Below are positions 5,686 to 12,312 of a DNA stretch of 13,994 nucleotides, piece by piece (within the stretch, counting starts at the first letter, position 1; every line of letters begins with the position of its first letter). Under the pieces are notes generated by a model, which was not told where the DNA came from, did not search any database, and was given only the letters and a program-made list of their open reading frames with translations. The stretch spans positions 1 through 13,994 of the forward strand of contig CALDMH010000175.1 of assembly GCA_937915565.1 (NCBI GenBank), in the 5' to 3' direction. The position numbers were made by a program, and so were the translations under genes. Source of the stretch: an uncultured Clostridia bacterium. GTDB lineage: Bacteria > Bacillota > Clostridia > Christensenellales > Borkfalkiaceae.

Positions 5686-5710
5686 CGTTTTACTTAAAAA
5701 TATATAGTTA

Positions 5711-5729
5711 ATCGACTTATAGGCCGACT
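5711..5729 (-). promoter_or_regulatory. Repeated 19-bp element upstream of the PHP gene
   Basis: On the minus strand this reads AGTCGGCCTATAAGTCGAT. The same 19-mer, with G in place of one C, lies before the SDR gene at 8281-8299. It contains AGTCG twice, 12 bp apart. Both downstream genes lack a visible Shine-Dalgarno sequence. Function unknown. Confidence 0.4.
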
Positions 5730-5754
5730 TTTACGCTTTGATATTAGTTCGCTA

Positions 5755-6087
5755 TCAAATTTGGCGAGGCACGGCGGCAACGAACAAAAGCTCCTCATCG
5801 CCGATATTTATGAGCGTGTGCGAACTGCCCCTCGGACAAAAATGACAGCTTCCCGCAACGAGCATTTCCGTTTCGCCGTCGCAAATCGCCTTGGCTTTTC
5901 CCGATAAAATAACGATTATTTCGCAAGTGTCCATATGCTTGTGCATTCCCACCGAAGAATTCGGTTCTAACCTTGCCGAAAGAAATTTTACGTCGTTTTT
6001 ATCAATCGTTTTGAGGTTTATCGCCCCGTTCCCATCGTTGAATTTTTCTATTCTTTTTTCGGATAATCCGTTAAATTCTATCTTCAT
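5755..6087 (-). CDS. Small single-domain cupin protein
   Basis: The 110-aa protein is one conserved cupin barrel of the AraC/ManC/dioxygenase superfamily. Motif 1 is G-M-H49-K-H51-M-D-T-C-E56 with Gly63. Motif 2 is G79-(5)-P85-x-G87-(2)-H90-(3)-N94, an exact match to the classical pattern, so all four metal ligands are present. No second domain exists, so it is more likely a metal-binding isomerase, a small sugar or thiol-related cupin, or a sensor than a dioxygenase of known specificity. The ATG at 6087 is preceded by GGAG. It follows folA by 53 nt and may be read from the same transcript. Substrate unknown. Confidence 0.85.
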   Translation of the reverse strand: MKIEFNGLSEKRIEKFNDGNGAINLKTIDKNDVKFLSARLEPNSSVGMHKHMDTCEIIVILSGKAKAICDGETEMLVAGSCHFCPRGSSHTLINIGDEELLFVAAVPRQI

Positions 6088-6140
6088 TTTACTCCGATTG
6101 CCCGCAGCCGAATTTTAGTTTCAACAGCGAAATTTTTTCG

Positions 6141-6632
6141 TCAAACGCGTTTATACACGCAAAATTTTATGTTGTATCCGTTAGTTTCAAACGTTTCGCT
6201 CTCGCTCGCAAGCTCGAAATCGCTTCTTTCGTCGAGATTTTCAAAGAAAACCTCCGCATTCCCGTCCGCGGCGACCTTCGTAACCAAAACCTCGTCGCAA
6301 TACGGAAGCATACTTTTGTAAAAATACGCTCCGCCGATAACGTAAACGTCGCCGTTTTCGGAGGAAATCGCACCGAGCATTTCGTCTAACGTATGAACGA
6401 CCAAAACGTCGTCGCGTTCGATTCCCTCTGGGCAAATCACGATATTTTTCCTGTTTTTCAGCGGTTTTCCCTCGGGAAACGAAAGCAAAGTGTTATAACC
6501 CATACACACCGTTTTGCCGAGAGTGGTTTCTCTGAAAAATTTCATATCGAGCGGCAAGCGAAAAAGCAAATCGTTCTTTTTGCCGATTCCCCATTTTTCG
6601 TCCACCGCAACGATTGCCCTCACCGTACTCAT
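6141..6632 (-). CDS. folA: Dihydrofolate reductase
   Basis: FolA reduces dihydrofolate to tetrahydrofolate with NADPH and regenerates the cofactor consumed by thymidylate synthase. It is the target of trimethoprim. The 163-aa protein has the expected length. It carries WGIGKKNDLLFRLPLDMKFF with the substrate-binding acid Asp29, GKTVCMGYNTLLSFP for NADPH binding, the NRKNIVIC strand, and the VYVIGGAYFY glycine motif. Its ATG overlaps the thyA stop codon as ATGA, so the two are translationally coupled. No separate promoter is seen. Identification is firm. Confidence 0.95.
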   Translation of the reverse strand: MSTVRAIVAVDEKWGIGKKNDLLFRLPLDMKFFRETTLGKTVCMGYNTLLSFPEGKPLKNRKNIVICPEGIERDDVLVVHTLDEMLGAISSENGDVYVIGGAYFYKSMLPYCDEVLVTKVAADGNAEVFFENLDERSDFELASESETFETNGYNIKFCVYKRV

Positions 6633-7459
6633 ACGGCAACCTCCAAACGTTTGGTTAAAGGCGTCGCCTGATAGTTTTCAAGCACGAAATCCTCAACCTT
6701 AAAGTCGTAAAAATCCTTAACGTCGGGATTGATTATGAGTTTCGGCGCGGGATACTCGGGATTTTCGAGCATCTCTTTAACCGAAGGAATATGCCTGTCG
6801 TAAATATGCGCGTCGGCAATGACGTGAACGAGTTCCCCCGCTTTAAAGCCGGTGACCTGCGCAAACATCATCAAAAGAGCGGCGTATTGCATAACGTTCC
6901 AGTTGTTGGCAACCGCCATATCGTTGGAGCGTTGGTTCAAAATTCCGTTCAGTTTATCGCCCGAAACGTTGAACGTCATCGAATAAGCGCAGGGATAAAG
7001 ATTCATTTCGTGAAGGTCGGCAAAAGTGTAAATATTCGTCATAATTCTTCTCGAAGCGGGATTGTTTTTCAAATCGTATAAAACCCTGTCCACCTGGTCG
7101 AACTCGCCTTCTTTATACTTATGCTTAACGCCGAGCTGATAACCGTAGGCTTTGCCTATCGTTCCGTCCTCGCCCGCCCAACTATCCCAGATATGGGAGT
7201 GAAGGTCGCAAATTCTGTTGGATTTTTTTTGCCAAATCCACAAAATTTCGTCGATGGCGTTTTTAAAGCCCTGCTTTCTTATCGTCATTATGGGGAATTC
7301 CTTTGACAAATCGTACCTGTTGACGAGGCAAAATTTCTTAACGGTGTGCGCCGGCGTTCCGTCGAGCCACTTCGGGCGTACTTCCTTATCCGTGTCCCAC
7401 ACTCCGTTTTCGAGAATATCCTTAACGTTTTCTTTAAATACCTTATCTGCGTAACTCAT
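6629..7459 (-). CDS. thyA: Thymidylate synthase (ThyA type)
   Basis: ThyA methylates dUMP to dTMP using methylene-tetrahydrofolate and yields dihydrofolate for the adjacent FolA. With the start at 7459 the protein is 276 aa, close to the usual length. A longer frame to 7528 would overlap the SDR gene. The 7459 ATG has AAGGA upstream. Conserved features are SRR (137-139) for dUMP phosphate, the nucleophile Cys157 in LYPCAYSM, QRSND (176-180), NNWN and DAHIYDRH. The residue after the catalytic Cys is Ala where PCH is the textbook form, a variant I believe occurs in some Firmicutes. It follows the SDR gene by 28 nt. Confidence 0.95.
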   Translation of the reverse strand: MSYADKVFKENVKDILENGVWDTDKEVRPKWLDGTPAHTVKKFCLVNRYDLSKEFPIMTIRKQGFKNAIDEILWIWQKKSNRICDLHSHIWDSWAGEDGTIGKAYGYQLGVKHKYKEGEFDQVDRVLYDLKNNPASRRIMTNIYTFADLHEMNLYPCAYSMTFNVSGDKLNGILNQRSNDMAVANNWNVMQYAALLMMFAQVTGFKAGELVHVIADAHIYDRHIPSVKEMLENPEYPAPKLIINPDVKDFYDFKVEDFVLENYQATPLTKRLEVAV

Positions 7460-7487
7460 TTCGTTTTCCTTATTAAGCGTTGATAAT

Positions 7488-8267
7488 TTAAAACGCGTCC
7501 TTTTCCTTATTTTTCCATTTTCTCGCAACGTAACGGCATCTCAACCCCGTCGGAACGATTTTCTCTATTGCGTAAACGAATTTATTGAACGCCCCGGGGA
7601 TTACGAGCCGCTTGTTTTTCTCCAAACCTTCGAGAGCCTTTTTCACGACGAAATCCGCGGGTTTTGAAGAAAGTTTACCCGTTATACCCTGAATTTCGAT
7701 GTCCTTTTTTATATCTTCTCTCGTCGGAATTCCGCCGGGCGCAAGCACGGTTATCTTCGCGTTTTTAACCTCGTGGCGAAGCGCGGTGTAAAAATTTATA
7801 AGGGCGGATTTCGTTGCCGAATACACCGCAAAATAAGGCATCGGCGTGCTTCCGCTCATACTGCTGACAATCAGAATTTTTAAGTTTTCCTCGCGACGAA
7901 GCAACACGGCGTGACATATCGCTACGTTCGCCTCGAAATTCACTCTCGTTTGGAAAACGACTTTTTCGGGCGTGTACTTCACGAATTCCTTCTGAATATC
8001 GACGCCCGCAACGGCGACGTATCCCGAAAAAGTCATCTTTTTCTTGTCGGCAAAAACGAAGAGTTTTTTTCTTTCCTCCTCGCTCGTCAAATCCGCCGCA
8101 AAAATTTCTATGCGTTTTTTCGGCGCGATTCTTTGCAGCTCTTCTTTCAAAAGCAAAAGCTTCTGCTCGTTCCTGCCGGTGAGAAACAAATCGTCCGTTA
8201 AAATGAGCGTTTTACAAAACTCTTTGCCTAATCCGCCGCACGCGCCCGTAACCAATGTGAATGCCAT
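7488..8267 (-). CDS. Short-chain dehydrogenase/reductase (classical SDR)
   Basis: This is an NAD(P)-dependent oxidoreductase with a single Rossmann domain, 259 aa. The cofactor motif TGACGGLG is at 7-14, the catalytic Ser is near 136 (VSSMSG), and the Tyr/Lys pair is at 149/153 (YSATK). An SDR-typical APGGIPT follows at 176-182. The C-terminal 40 residues are basic and carry no membrane segment. Substrate cannot be assigned; short acyl, steroid-like and sugar substrates are all common in the family. The start is secure because the Rossmann strand begins at residue 3, yet no Shine-Dalgarno site is visible. It lies inside the pheS-to-folA cluster, 30 nt after the DUF896 gene. Confidence 0.92.
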   Translation of the reverse strand: MAFTLVTGACGGLGKEFCKTLILTDDLFLTGRNEQKLLLLKEELQRIAPKKRIEIFAADLTSEEERKKLFVFADKKKMTFSGYVAVAGVDIQKEFVKYTPEKVVFQTRVNFEANVAICHAVLLRREENLKILIVSSMSGSTPMPYFAVYSATKSALINFYTALRHEVKNAKITVLAPGGIPTREDIKKDIEIQGITGKLSSKPADFVVKKALEGLEKNKRLVIPGAFNKFVYAIEKIVPTGLRCRYVARKWKNKEKDAF

Positions 8268-8280
8268 AAATATGCCGTTT

Positions 8281-8299
8281 ATCGACTTATAGCCCGACT
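8281..8299 (-). promoter_or_regulatory. Repeated 19-bp element upstream of the SDR gene
   Basis: On the minus strand this is AGTCGGGCTATAAGTCGAT, 13 nt before the SDR start. It matches the element before the PHP gene (5711-5729) at 18 of 19 bases. It overlaps the DUF896 stop codon by two bases. The 18-nt stretch 8276-8293 also recurs on the plus strand inside the glycoside-hydrolase gene at 12527-12544. Function unknown. Confidence 0.4.
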
Positions 8300-8537
8300 A
8301 ATTAGGTTTATTAGCCCCGTTCGTCGGTTCTCCTTCGTCGTCCTTTTTCACCTTTTCAAGCTTACGCTTACTGTCGCCCTCGACGACGTAAGTGTTGTCG
8401 AGCTGCGATTTCAAATTACCCACGACGCTATCGATATAGGCCCTGCGGAGCTTTGCCTGTTCGGCCTTTTCTTCGTCCGTAAGCCCTTCCTCGCGTTGTT
8501 TTTTCGCAAGAAAATTTATTCTTTCAATATCAACCAT
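8298..8537 (-). CDS. DUF896 / YnzC-family small protein
   Basis: The 79-aa cytoplasmic protein has the DUF896 signature: RINFLAKKQREEGLTDEEKA followed by EQAKLRRAYIDSVVGN and the short LKSQLDNTYVV. This forms the helical pair seen in the B. subtilis YnzC structure. The last 25 residues are charged and probably disordered. In Bacillus a relative is linked to the SOS region, but the biochemical role is unknown. The ATG at 8537 lies 2 nt after the pheT stop, and its ribosome site (GGAG) lies within the end of pheT, implying coupled translation. Confidence 0.88.
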   Translation of the reverse strand: MVDIERINFLAKKQREEGLTDEEKAEQAKLRRAYIDSVVGNLKSQLDNTYVVEGDSKRKLEKVKKDDEGEPTNGANKPN

Positions 8538-8539
8538 TT

Positions 8540-10945
8540 TTATCTTAACTCCACGTTGAGCCTATGCTTCAAACTTCCGAGAATTCGTTTCACGAATCCG
8601 TCCACGTCGGACGCTTCGAGAGGTTTCGTTCCGTCCGAACGGAACGTCACGGTGAACGCCATACTCTTTTTGCCCGCACCGATTTGGTCGCCGACGTAAA
8701 CGTCGAAAAGTTCCACGTCTTTAACGCTCGTTTTGCAAGCCGAATAAATCACGTCCTCGATTTCTCCGCAGGAAACGGTCTCGTCCGCAACGAGAGCGAG
8801 GTCTCTTTTAACCTCGGGAAACTTAGGAAGCGGCTCGAACTTAAACGGAGTCGTAAACGCTTTTTGGAGCGAATCGAAATCGAGTTCGAGAACGTAAACC
8901 TTATTTTCTATATCGAATTCGGCGCAAGTTTCGTAAGTTACCTGTCCGAAACAGCCTATTTCCTCGCCGCCCAAAAGAATCTTTGCGGAAACCCCGGGGT
9001 GAAGGTAAGTTTTTTCGGCTCTCACGCCGAGATTGAATTTAACCCTGAAATTTTCCTCGATAACTTTAAGCGCGCCTTTCACGGTGAAGAAATCCTCGTT
9101 TTCGCCGAAGACGGCAAGGCACAAATGCTTTCTTTCCGTCGGGAAATCCGAAACGGGAAGACTCTTCGGAATATACGTTTTCGCTATCTCGAAAATTCTG
9201 CCTTCGTAATTGCCTTTTTTAACGTTCCTCGAAACGACGCCGAGAAGCGAAGGAATAAGCGTTCTTCTCATCACCTCGTAATTGTCGCTTATGGGGTTCT
9301 CGATGATTATAACGTTCCCTTCCTCGTCGCCGTCTTTAAGATGCAAAGCCGCAACGTCTTTCTTTGAATAGAAAGAATACGTCATCACCTCGTTATAACC
9401 CTGCCCCGCAAAAACGTTTTTAAGTTTAAGTTCGTCCTTTTGCTCTTTGGTGTAACCGCCGGCGGTAATCTTCGCGTCGGTTAAAAGGGTGGGAACGACG
9501 TGTTCGTAACCGTAAGTTCTTATAACCTCTTCGGCAAGGTCGGGATAACCCTCGACGTCCTCTCTGTACGGCGGCGCGACGGTCGTTATTTCGTCGCCGT
9601 CGGTTTCCACGCCGAAATTAAGGCGTTTTAAAATATCCACGATTTCGGCCTTCGGAACTTCTATTCCGAGAACGCCGTTTATCTTTGAAAACGTGGTGTG
9701 AACGCACTTGTTTTCCTGCTCCTTACCCGCAGAAACGTCCGTATGAACGTCCGTCGGCACGCCCGCACCGAGCTGCTCTACGAGGTGCAAGGCTCTTTTC
9801 ATAGCTCTCTCGGTGGTGTATTCGTCCACGCCTTTCTCGAATCTCTTCGACGAATCGGATGATTTTCCGAGCATTCTCGCCGACCTTCTGACGTTATCTC
9901 TCTTAAATTTCGCACACTCGAAAACGACGCCTTTCGTGTCGTCCTTTATCTCGCTGTTAAGTCCGCCCATAATTCCCGCAAGCGCAACGGGCTTAACTCC
10001 ATCGCAAATAACGAGGTTATCGTTTGTCAAAGTAAGCTCTTTTTCGTCGAGCGTGGTGATTTTTTCACCGTTTTCAGCGCGACGAACGACTATCTCTCTC
10101 TTTTCAAGGTCTTTTTCGTCAAAAGCGTGCATCGGCTGGCCGAGTTCCAAAAGAACGTAGTTTGTTATATCGACGATATTGCTTATGGAATTGATTCCGC
10201 ACATTTTAAGCCTTCTCGACATCCACTTCGGCGATTTGCCGATTTTCACGTCGTCAACGAAATGAGCTATATAACGCGGGCAAAGCTCGCTGTCCTTAAC
10301 GGTAACCTTAACGTTTTCCCACGCTTCGGCTTTTTTTGCCGTGAACTCGTAAGAAGGTTCTTTGAGCGGCTTTTTGAAGGCCGCTGCTATTTCTCTGGAT
10401 ATGCCGAGAACGCTTTGACAATCGGGGCGGTTTGCAAGCACGGAAATATCGAAAACGTAATCTTTAAGCGCGAGCAAATCCCTGACCTCCTCGCCGAGAG
10501 GAAGTTCCTTTTCGTTGAAGATAAGCACGCTGTCGCCGGATGCGCCGTCGTAAAAATTATCGTCGATTCCTATTTCCTCGCCGCCGCAGAACATTCCGTA
10601 AGACGGCTCGCCGCGAAGTTTACCGTTGAAAATTCTGTCGCCCGTGGCAAGAGTCGCCCCGTCAACCGCAACGGGAACTATATCGCCCACCGAAACGTTG
10701 GTGGCGTTGGTTATTATTTGCAAAACGCCGTATTTCCCGGCGTCGACCTGACAAATGCGCAATCTTTCGGCATTCGGGTGCTGCGTTATTTCTTTTATCT
10801 TACAGGTTACGACCTTATCGAGCTTATCGCCGTAAGGAATAATCTGCTCCACTTCAAAGCCGCAATCGAAAAGCTTTTTTTCAAGTTCTTCGGGCGTAAC
10901 GTCCAAATCTACGAATTCTTTAATCCAACTTAATGGCGCTAACAT
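8540..10945 (-). CDS. pheT: Phenylalanyl-tRNA synthetase beta subunit
   Basis: PheT pairs with PheS in the alpha2-beta2 enzyme that charges tRNA-Phe, and also edits mischarged Tyr-tRNA. The 801-aa length is typical. Visible parts in order are the tRNA-binding OB fold at about 40-150 (LQIITNATNVSVGD and the YGMFCGGEEIG block), and the B3/B4 editing region at about 210-380 (ELGQPMHAFD, VALAGIMGG). These are followed by B5 at about 405-475 (PPYREDVEGYPDLAEEVIR), the catalytic-like core, and the C-terminal FDX-ACB anticodon-binding domain at about 705-800 (FPEVKRDLALV). AAGGAGG precedes the ATG. It starts 13 nt after pheS. A 268-codon open frame on the other strand is a shadow. Confidence 0.97.
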   Translation of the reverse strand: MLAPLSWIKEFVDLDVTPEELEKKLFDCGFEVEQIIPYGDKLDKVVTCKIKEITQHPNAERLRICQVDAGKYGVLQIITNATNVSVGDIVPVAVDGATLATGDRIFNGKLRGEPSYGMFCGGEEIGIDDNFYDGASGDSVLIFNEKELPLGEEVRDLLALKDYVFDISVLANRPDCQSVLGISREIAAAFKKPLKEPSYEFTAKKAEAWENVKVTVKDSELCPRYIAHFVDDVKIGKSPKWMSRRLKMCGINSISNIVDITNYVLLELGQPMHAFDEKDLEKREIVVRRAENGEKITTLDEKELTLTNDNLVICDGVKPVALAGIMGGLNSEIKDDTKGVVFECAKFKRDNVRRSARMLGKSSDSSKRFEKGVDEYTTERAMKRALHLVEQLGAGVPTDVHTDVSAGKEQENKCVHTTFSKINGVLGIEVPKAEIVDILKRLNFGVETDGDEITTVAPPYREDVEGYPDLAEEVIRTYGYEHVVPTLLTDAKITAGGYTKEQKDELKLKNVFAGQGYNEVMTYSFYSKKDVAALHLKDGDEEGNVIIIENPISDNYEVMRRTLIPSLLGVVSRNVKKGNYEGRIFEIAKTYIPKSLPVSDFPTERKHLCLAVFGENEDFFTVKGALKVIEENFRVKFNLGVRAEKTYLHPGVSAKILLGGEEIGCFGQVTYETCAEFDIENKVYVLELDFDSLQKAFTTPFKFEPLPKFPEVKRDLALVADETVSCGEIEDVIYSACKTSVKDVELFDVYVGDQIGAGKKSMAFTVTFRSDGTKPLEASDVDGFVKRILGSLKHRLNVELR

Positions 10946-10958
10946 CTTTCGTTCCTCC

Positions 10959-11984
10959 TTAACCCTTGAATTGTCCGAGCGCGCGAAGGTCGCCCTCGTA
11001 AAGAACGTGAATGTTGTTCACGCCGTTTTTGAGCATTGCGATACGGTCGAGCCCCAAGCCGAAAGCGAAGCCCGTGTATTTATCGGGGTCTACCCCGCAA
11101 TTTTCGAGAACCTTGCGGTTTACGATGCCGCCGCCGAGAATCTCTATCCAACCCGTACCCTTGCAAAGTTTGCAACCCTTGCCGCCGCACTCGAAGCAGC
11201 TTACGTCAACCTCGACGGAAGGCTCGGTAAACGGGAAGAACGAAGGACGGAAACGAGTTTTCGCCTCCTCGGAAAACATTTTCTTAACGAGCACGTCGAG
11301 CATACCTTGAAGGTCGCAAAGCGTGATTTTTTCGTCGATGACAAGCCCTTCCATCTGGTGGAACATAGGCGAATGAGTCGCGTCGTCGTCGGCGCGGTAA
11401 ACTCTGCCGGGGATAAGCACTTTAAAAGGAGGCTTAATGGTGGTAAGGCTTCTTATCTGCCCCGGGGAAGTGTGCGTGCGGAGCATAAAATCGTCGTTTA
11501 TATAGAACGTATCCTGTTTATCTCTCGCAGGATGCTCCTTGGGAGTGTTCAAAGCGGTGAAATTGTGGAAATCGTCTTCTATCTCCCTCGTTTCTAGAAC
11601 TCTGAAACCCATTCCGGCAAAAATGTCGATAAGCTCGGCTTTAACGAGACTGACGGGGTGAAGAGTTCCCTGTTTGAGATGTTTTGCGGGCATCGTTATG
11701 TCTATCGTTTCCTTTTTATAACGATAGTTCTTCTCCGCCTCGTTTATTTCGATTTCTTTTTTCGCAAAATATTCGGTCGCCCATTCTTTAAGGCTGTTGA
11801 TAACCATTCCGAGTTTGGGTCTGTCCTCTTTTGCCGCTTTGCCGAGTTCCTTCATAAGCCCGGGGATTATCCCCGCTTTACCCAGAACGTACTTGGCTTT
11901 AAGCTGAAAAAGCTCCGCGCTCGTCTTAACGTCGGCAAGTTCGAGAGCTATTCTGCCTTTAATCTCCTGAATTTTTTCTTCCAT
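10959..11984 (-). CDS. pheS: Phenylalanyl-tRNA synthetase alpha subunit
   Basis: PheS is the catalytic class II subunit. The 341-aa form starting at 11984 is preferred over a 362-aa version because GGAG lies 8 nt upstream and MEEKIQEIK is the normal coiled-coil N-terminus. The extra upstream residues are encoded inside a leader hairpin. Motif 2 and ATP/Phe-binding residues are in LRTHTSPGQIRSL and SPMFHQMEG. A four-cysteine cluster (CFECGGKGCKLCKGTGW) is common in Firmicute PheS. Motif 3 is GFAFGLGLDRIAMLK. It leads the pheS-pheT-ynzC-SDR-thyA-folA run from the promoter at 12083-12111. Confidence 0.97.
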   Translation of the reverse strand: MEEKIQEIKGRIALELADVKTSAELFQLKAKYVLGKAGIIPGLMKELGKAAKEDRPKLGMVINSLKEWATEYFAKKEIEINEAEKNYRYKKETIDITMPAKHLKQGTLHPVSLVKAELIDIFAGMGFRVLETREIEDDFHNFTALNTPKEHPARDKQDTFYINDDFMLRTHTSPGQIRSLTTIKPPFKVLIPGRVYRADDDATHSPMFHQMEGLVIDEKITLCDLQGMLDVLVKKMFSEEAKTRFRPSFFPFTEPSVEVDVSCFECGGKGCKLCKGTGWIEILGGGIVNRKVLENCGVDPDKYTGFAFGLGLDRIAMLKNGVNNIHVLYEGDLRALGQFKG

Positions 11985-12005
11985 AATTTTATCTCCGTCG
12001 TAACC

Positions 12006-12052
12006 CCCGATTTTTCGCTTCCTTTGATAAATTATCTTCGGAAGCAATCGGG
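12006..12052 (-). promoter_or_regulatory. Structured leader hairpin in the pheS 5' region
   Basis: The roughly 90-nt leader folds into a 13-bp stem. CCCGATT (12052-12046) pairs with AATCGGG (12012-12006), GCTTCC pairs with GGAAGC, and there is one 4-nt bulge. The apical part holds GATAATTTATC. The stem ends about 10 nt before the ribosome site. No T-box motif or specifier loop is seen, and no U-tract follows, so this is neither a T-box nor an obvious attenuator. Confidence 0.6.
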
Positions 12053-12082
12053 AATAAGATATAAATATTATAATACTTCTAC

Positions 12083-12111
12083 ATTATATCAAAGGAAATA
12101 ATCAAAGTCAA
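12083..12111 (-). promoter_or_regulatory. Sigma-A promoter of the pheST cluster
   Basis: The minus strand shows TTGACT (12111-12106), a 17-nt spacer, then TATAAT (12088-12083). Only one base differs from the full vegetative consensus. The predicted start is near 12076. Confidence 0.85.
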
Positions 12112-12174
12112 TCCGAGCAAGCGTTAAAAAAGGCTTAAATAAAAAAATAATTGGTCAAAAAACACGCTAAATAC

Positions 12175-12213
12175 GCCCGCCCGCGTTTTACGGAGCGTAA
12201 AACGCGGGCGGGC
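12175..12213 (-). terminator. Perfect 18-bp GC-rich hairpin after the glycoside-hydrolase gene
   Basis: The arms 12175-12192 and 12196-12213 are perfect inverted repeats around a 3-nt loop. The minus-strand RNA lacks an immediate U-run, with six U appearing only about 12 nt later. It is therefore a strong stem and a likely, if not textbook, terminator between the upstream gene and the pheS promoter. The rest of 11985-12300 holds the pheS leader, its promoter, AT-rich sequence without signals, and the array at 12252-12312. Confidence 0.6.
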
Positions 12214-12251
12214 TACTTAAAATAACGAACCTTTTTTATTTTTGAAAATCA

Positions 12252-12312
12252 AATTTACGAAACAAACTTGCAACTTACGGAACGGGTTTACAAAACGAAC
12301 TTACGGAACAAG
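12252..12312 (-). repeat. Tandem array repeating the end of the glycoside-hydrolase gene
   Basis: On the plus strand TTAC-R-AAC units start at 12255, 12275, 12288 and 12301 (spacings 20, 13 and 13). The last contains the gene's own stop codon. AACTTACGGAAC is identical at 12272-12283 and 12298-12309. The array lies directly against the stop codon. Confidence 0.7.

Noticed and set aside
7460..7528. 23-residue N-terminal extension of thymidylate synthase
   Set aside because: It overlaps the SDR gene, lacks a ribosome site and is not part of the ThyA fold.
8564..9367. Long plus-strand open frame of 267 codons inside pheT
   Set aside because: It is the mirror of a well-supported pheT coding frame. 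The absence of stops comes from codon bias.
10127..10933. Plus-strand open frame of 268 codons inside pheT
   Set aside because: Antisense shadow without ribosome site or recognisable motif.
10971..11597. Plus-strand open frame of 208 codons inside pheS
   Set aside because: Antisense shadow of a conserved gene.
11985..12300. T-box riboswitch before pheS
   Set aside because: No T-box core motif, specifier loop or antiterminator could be found; the leader is too short.
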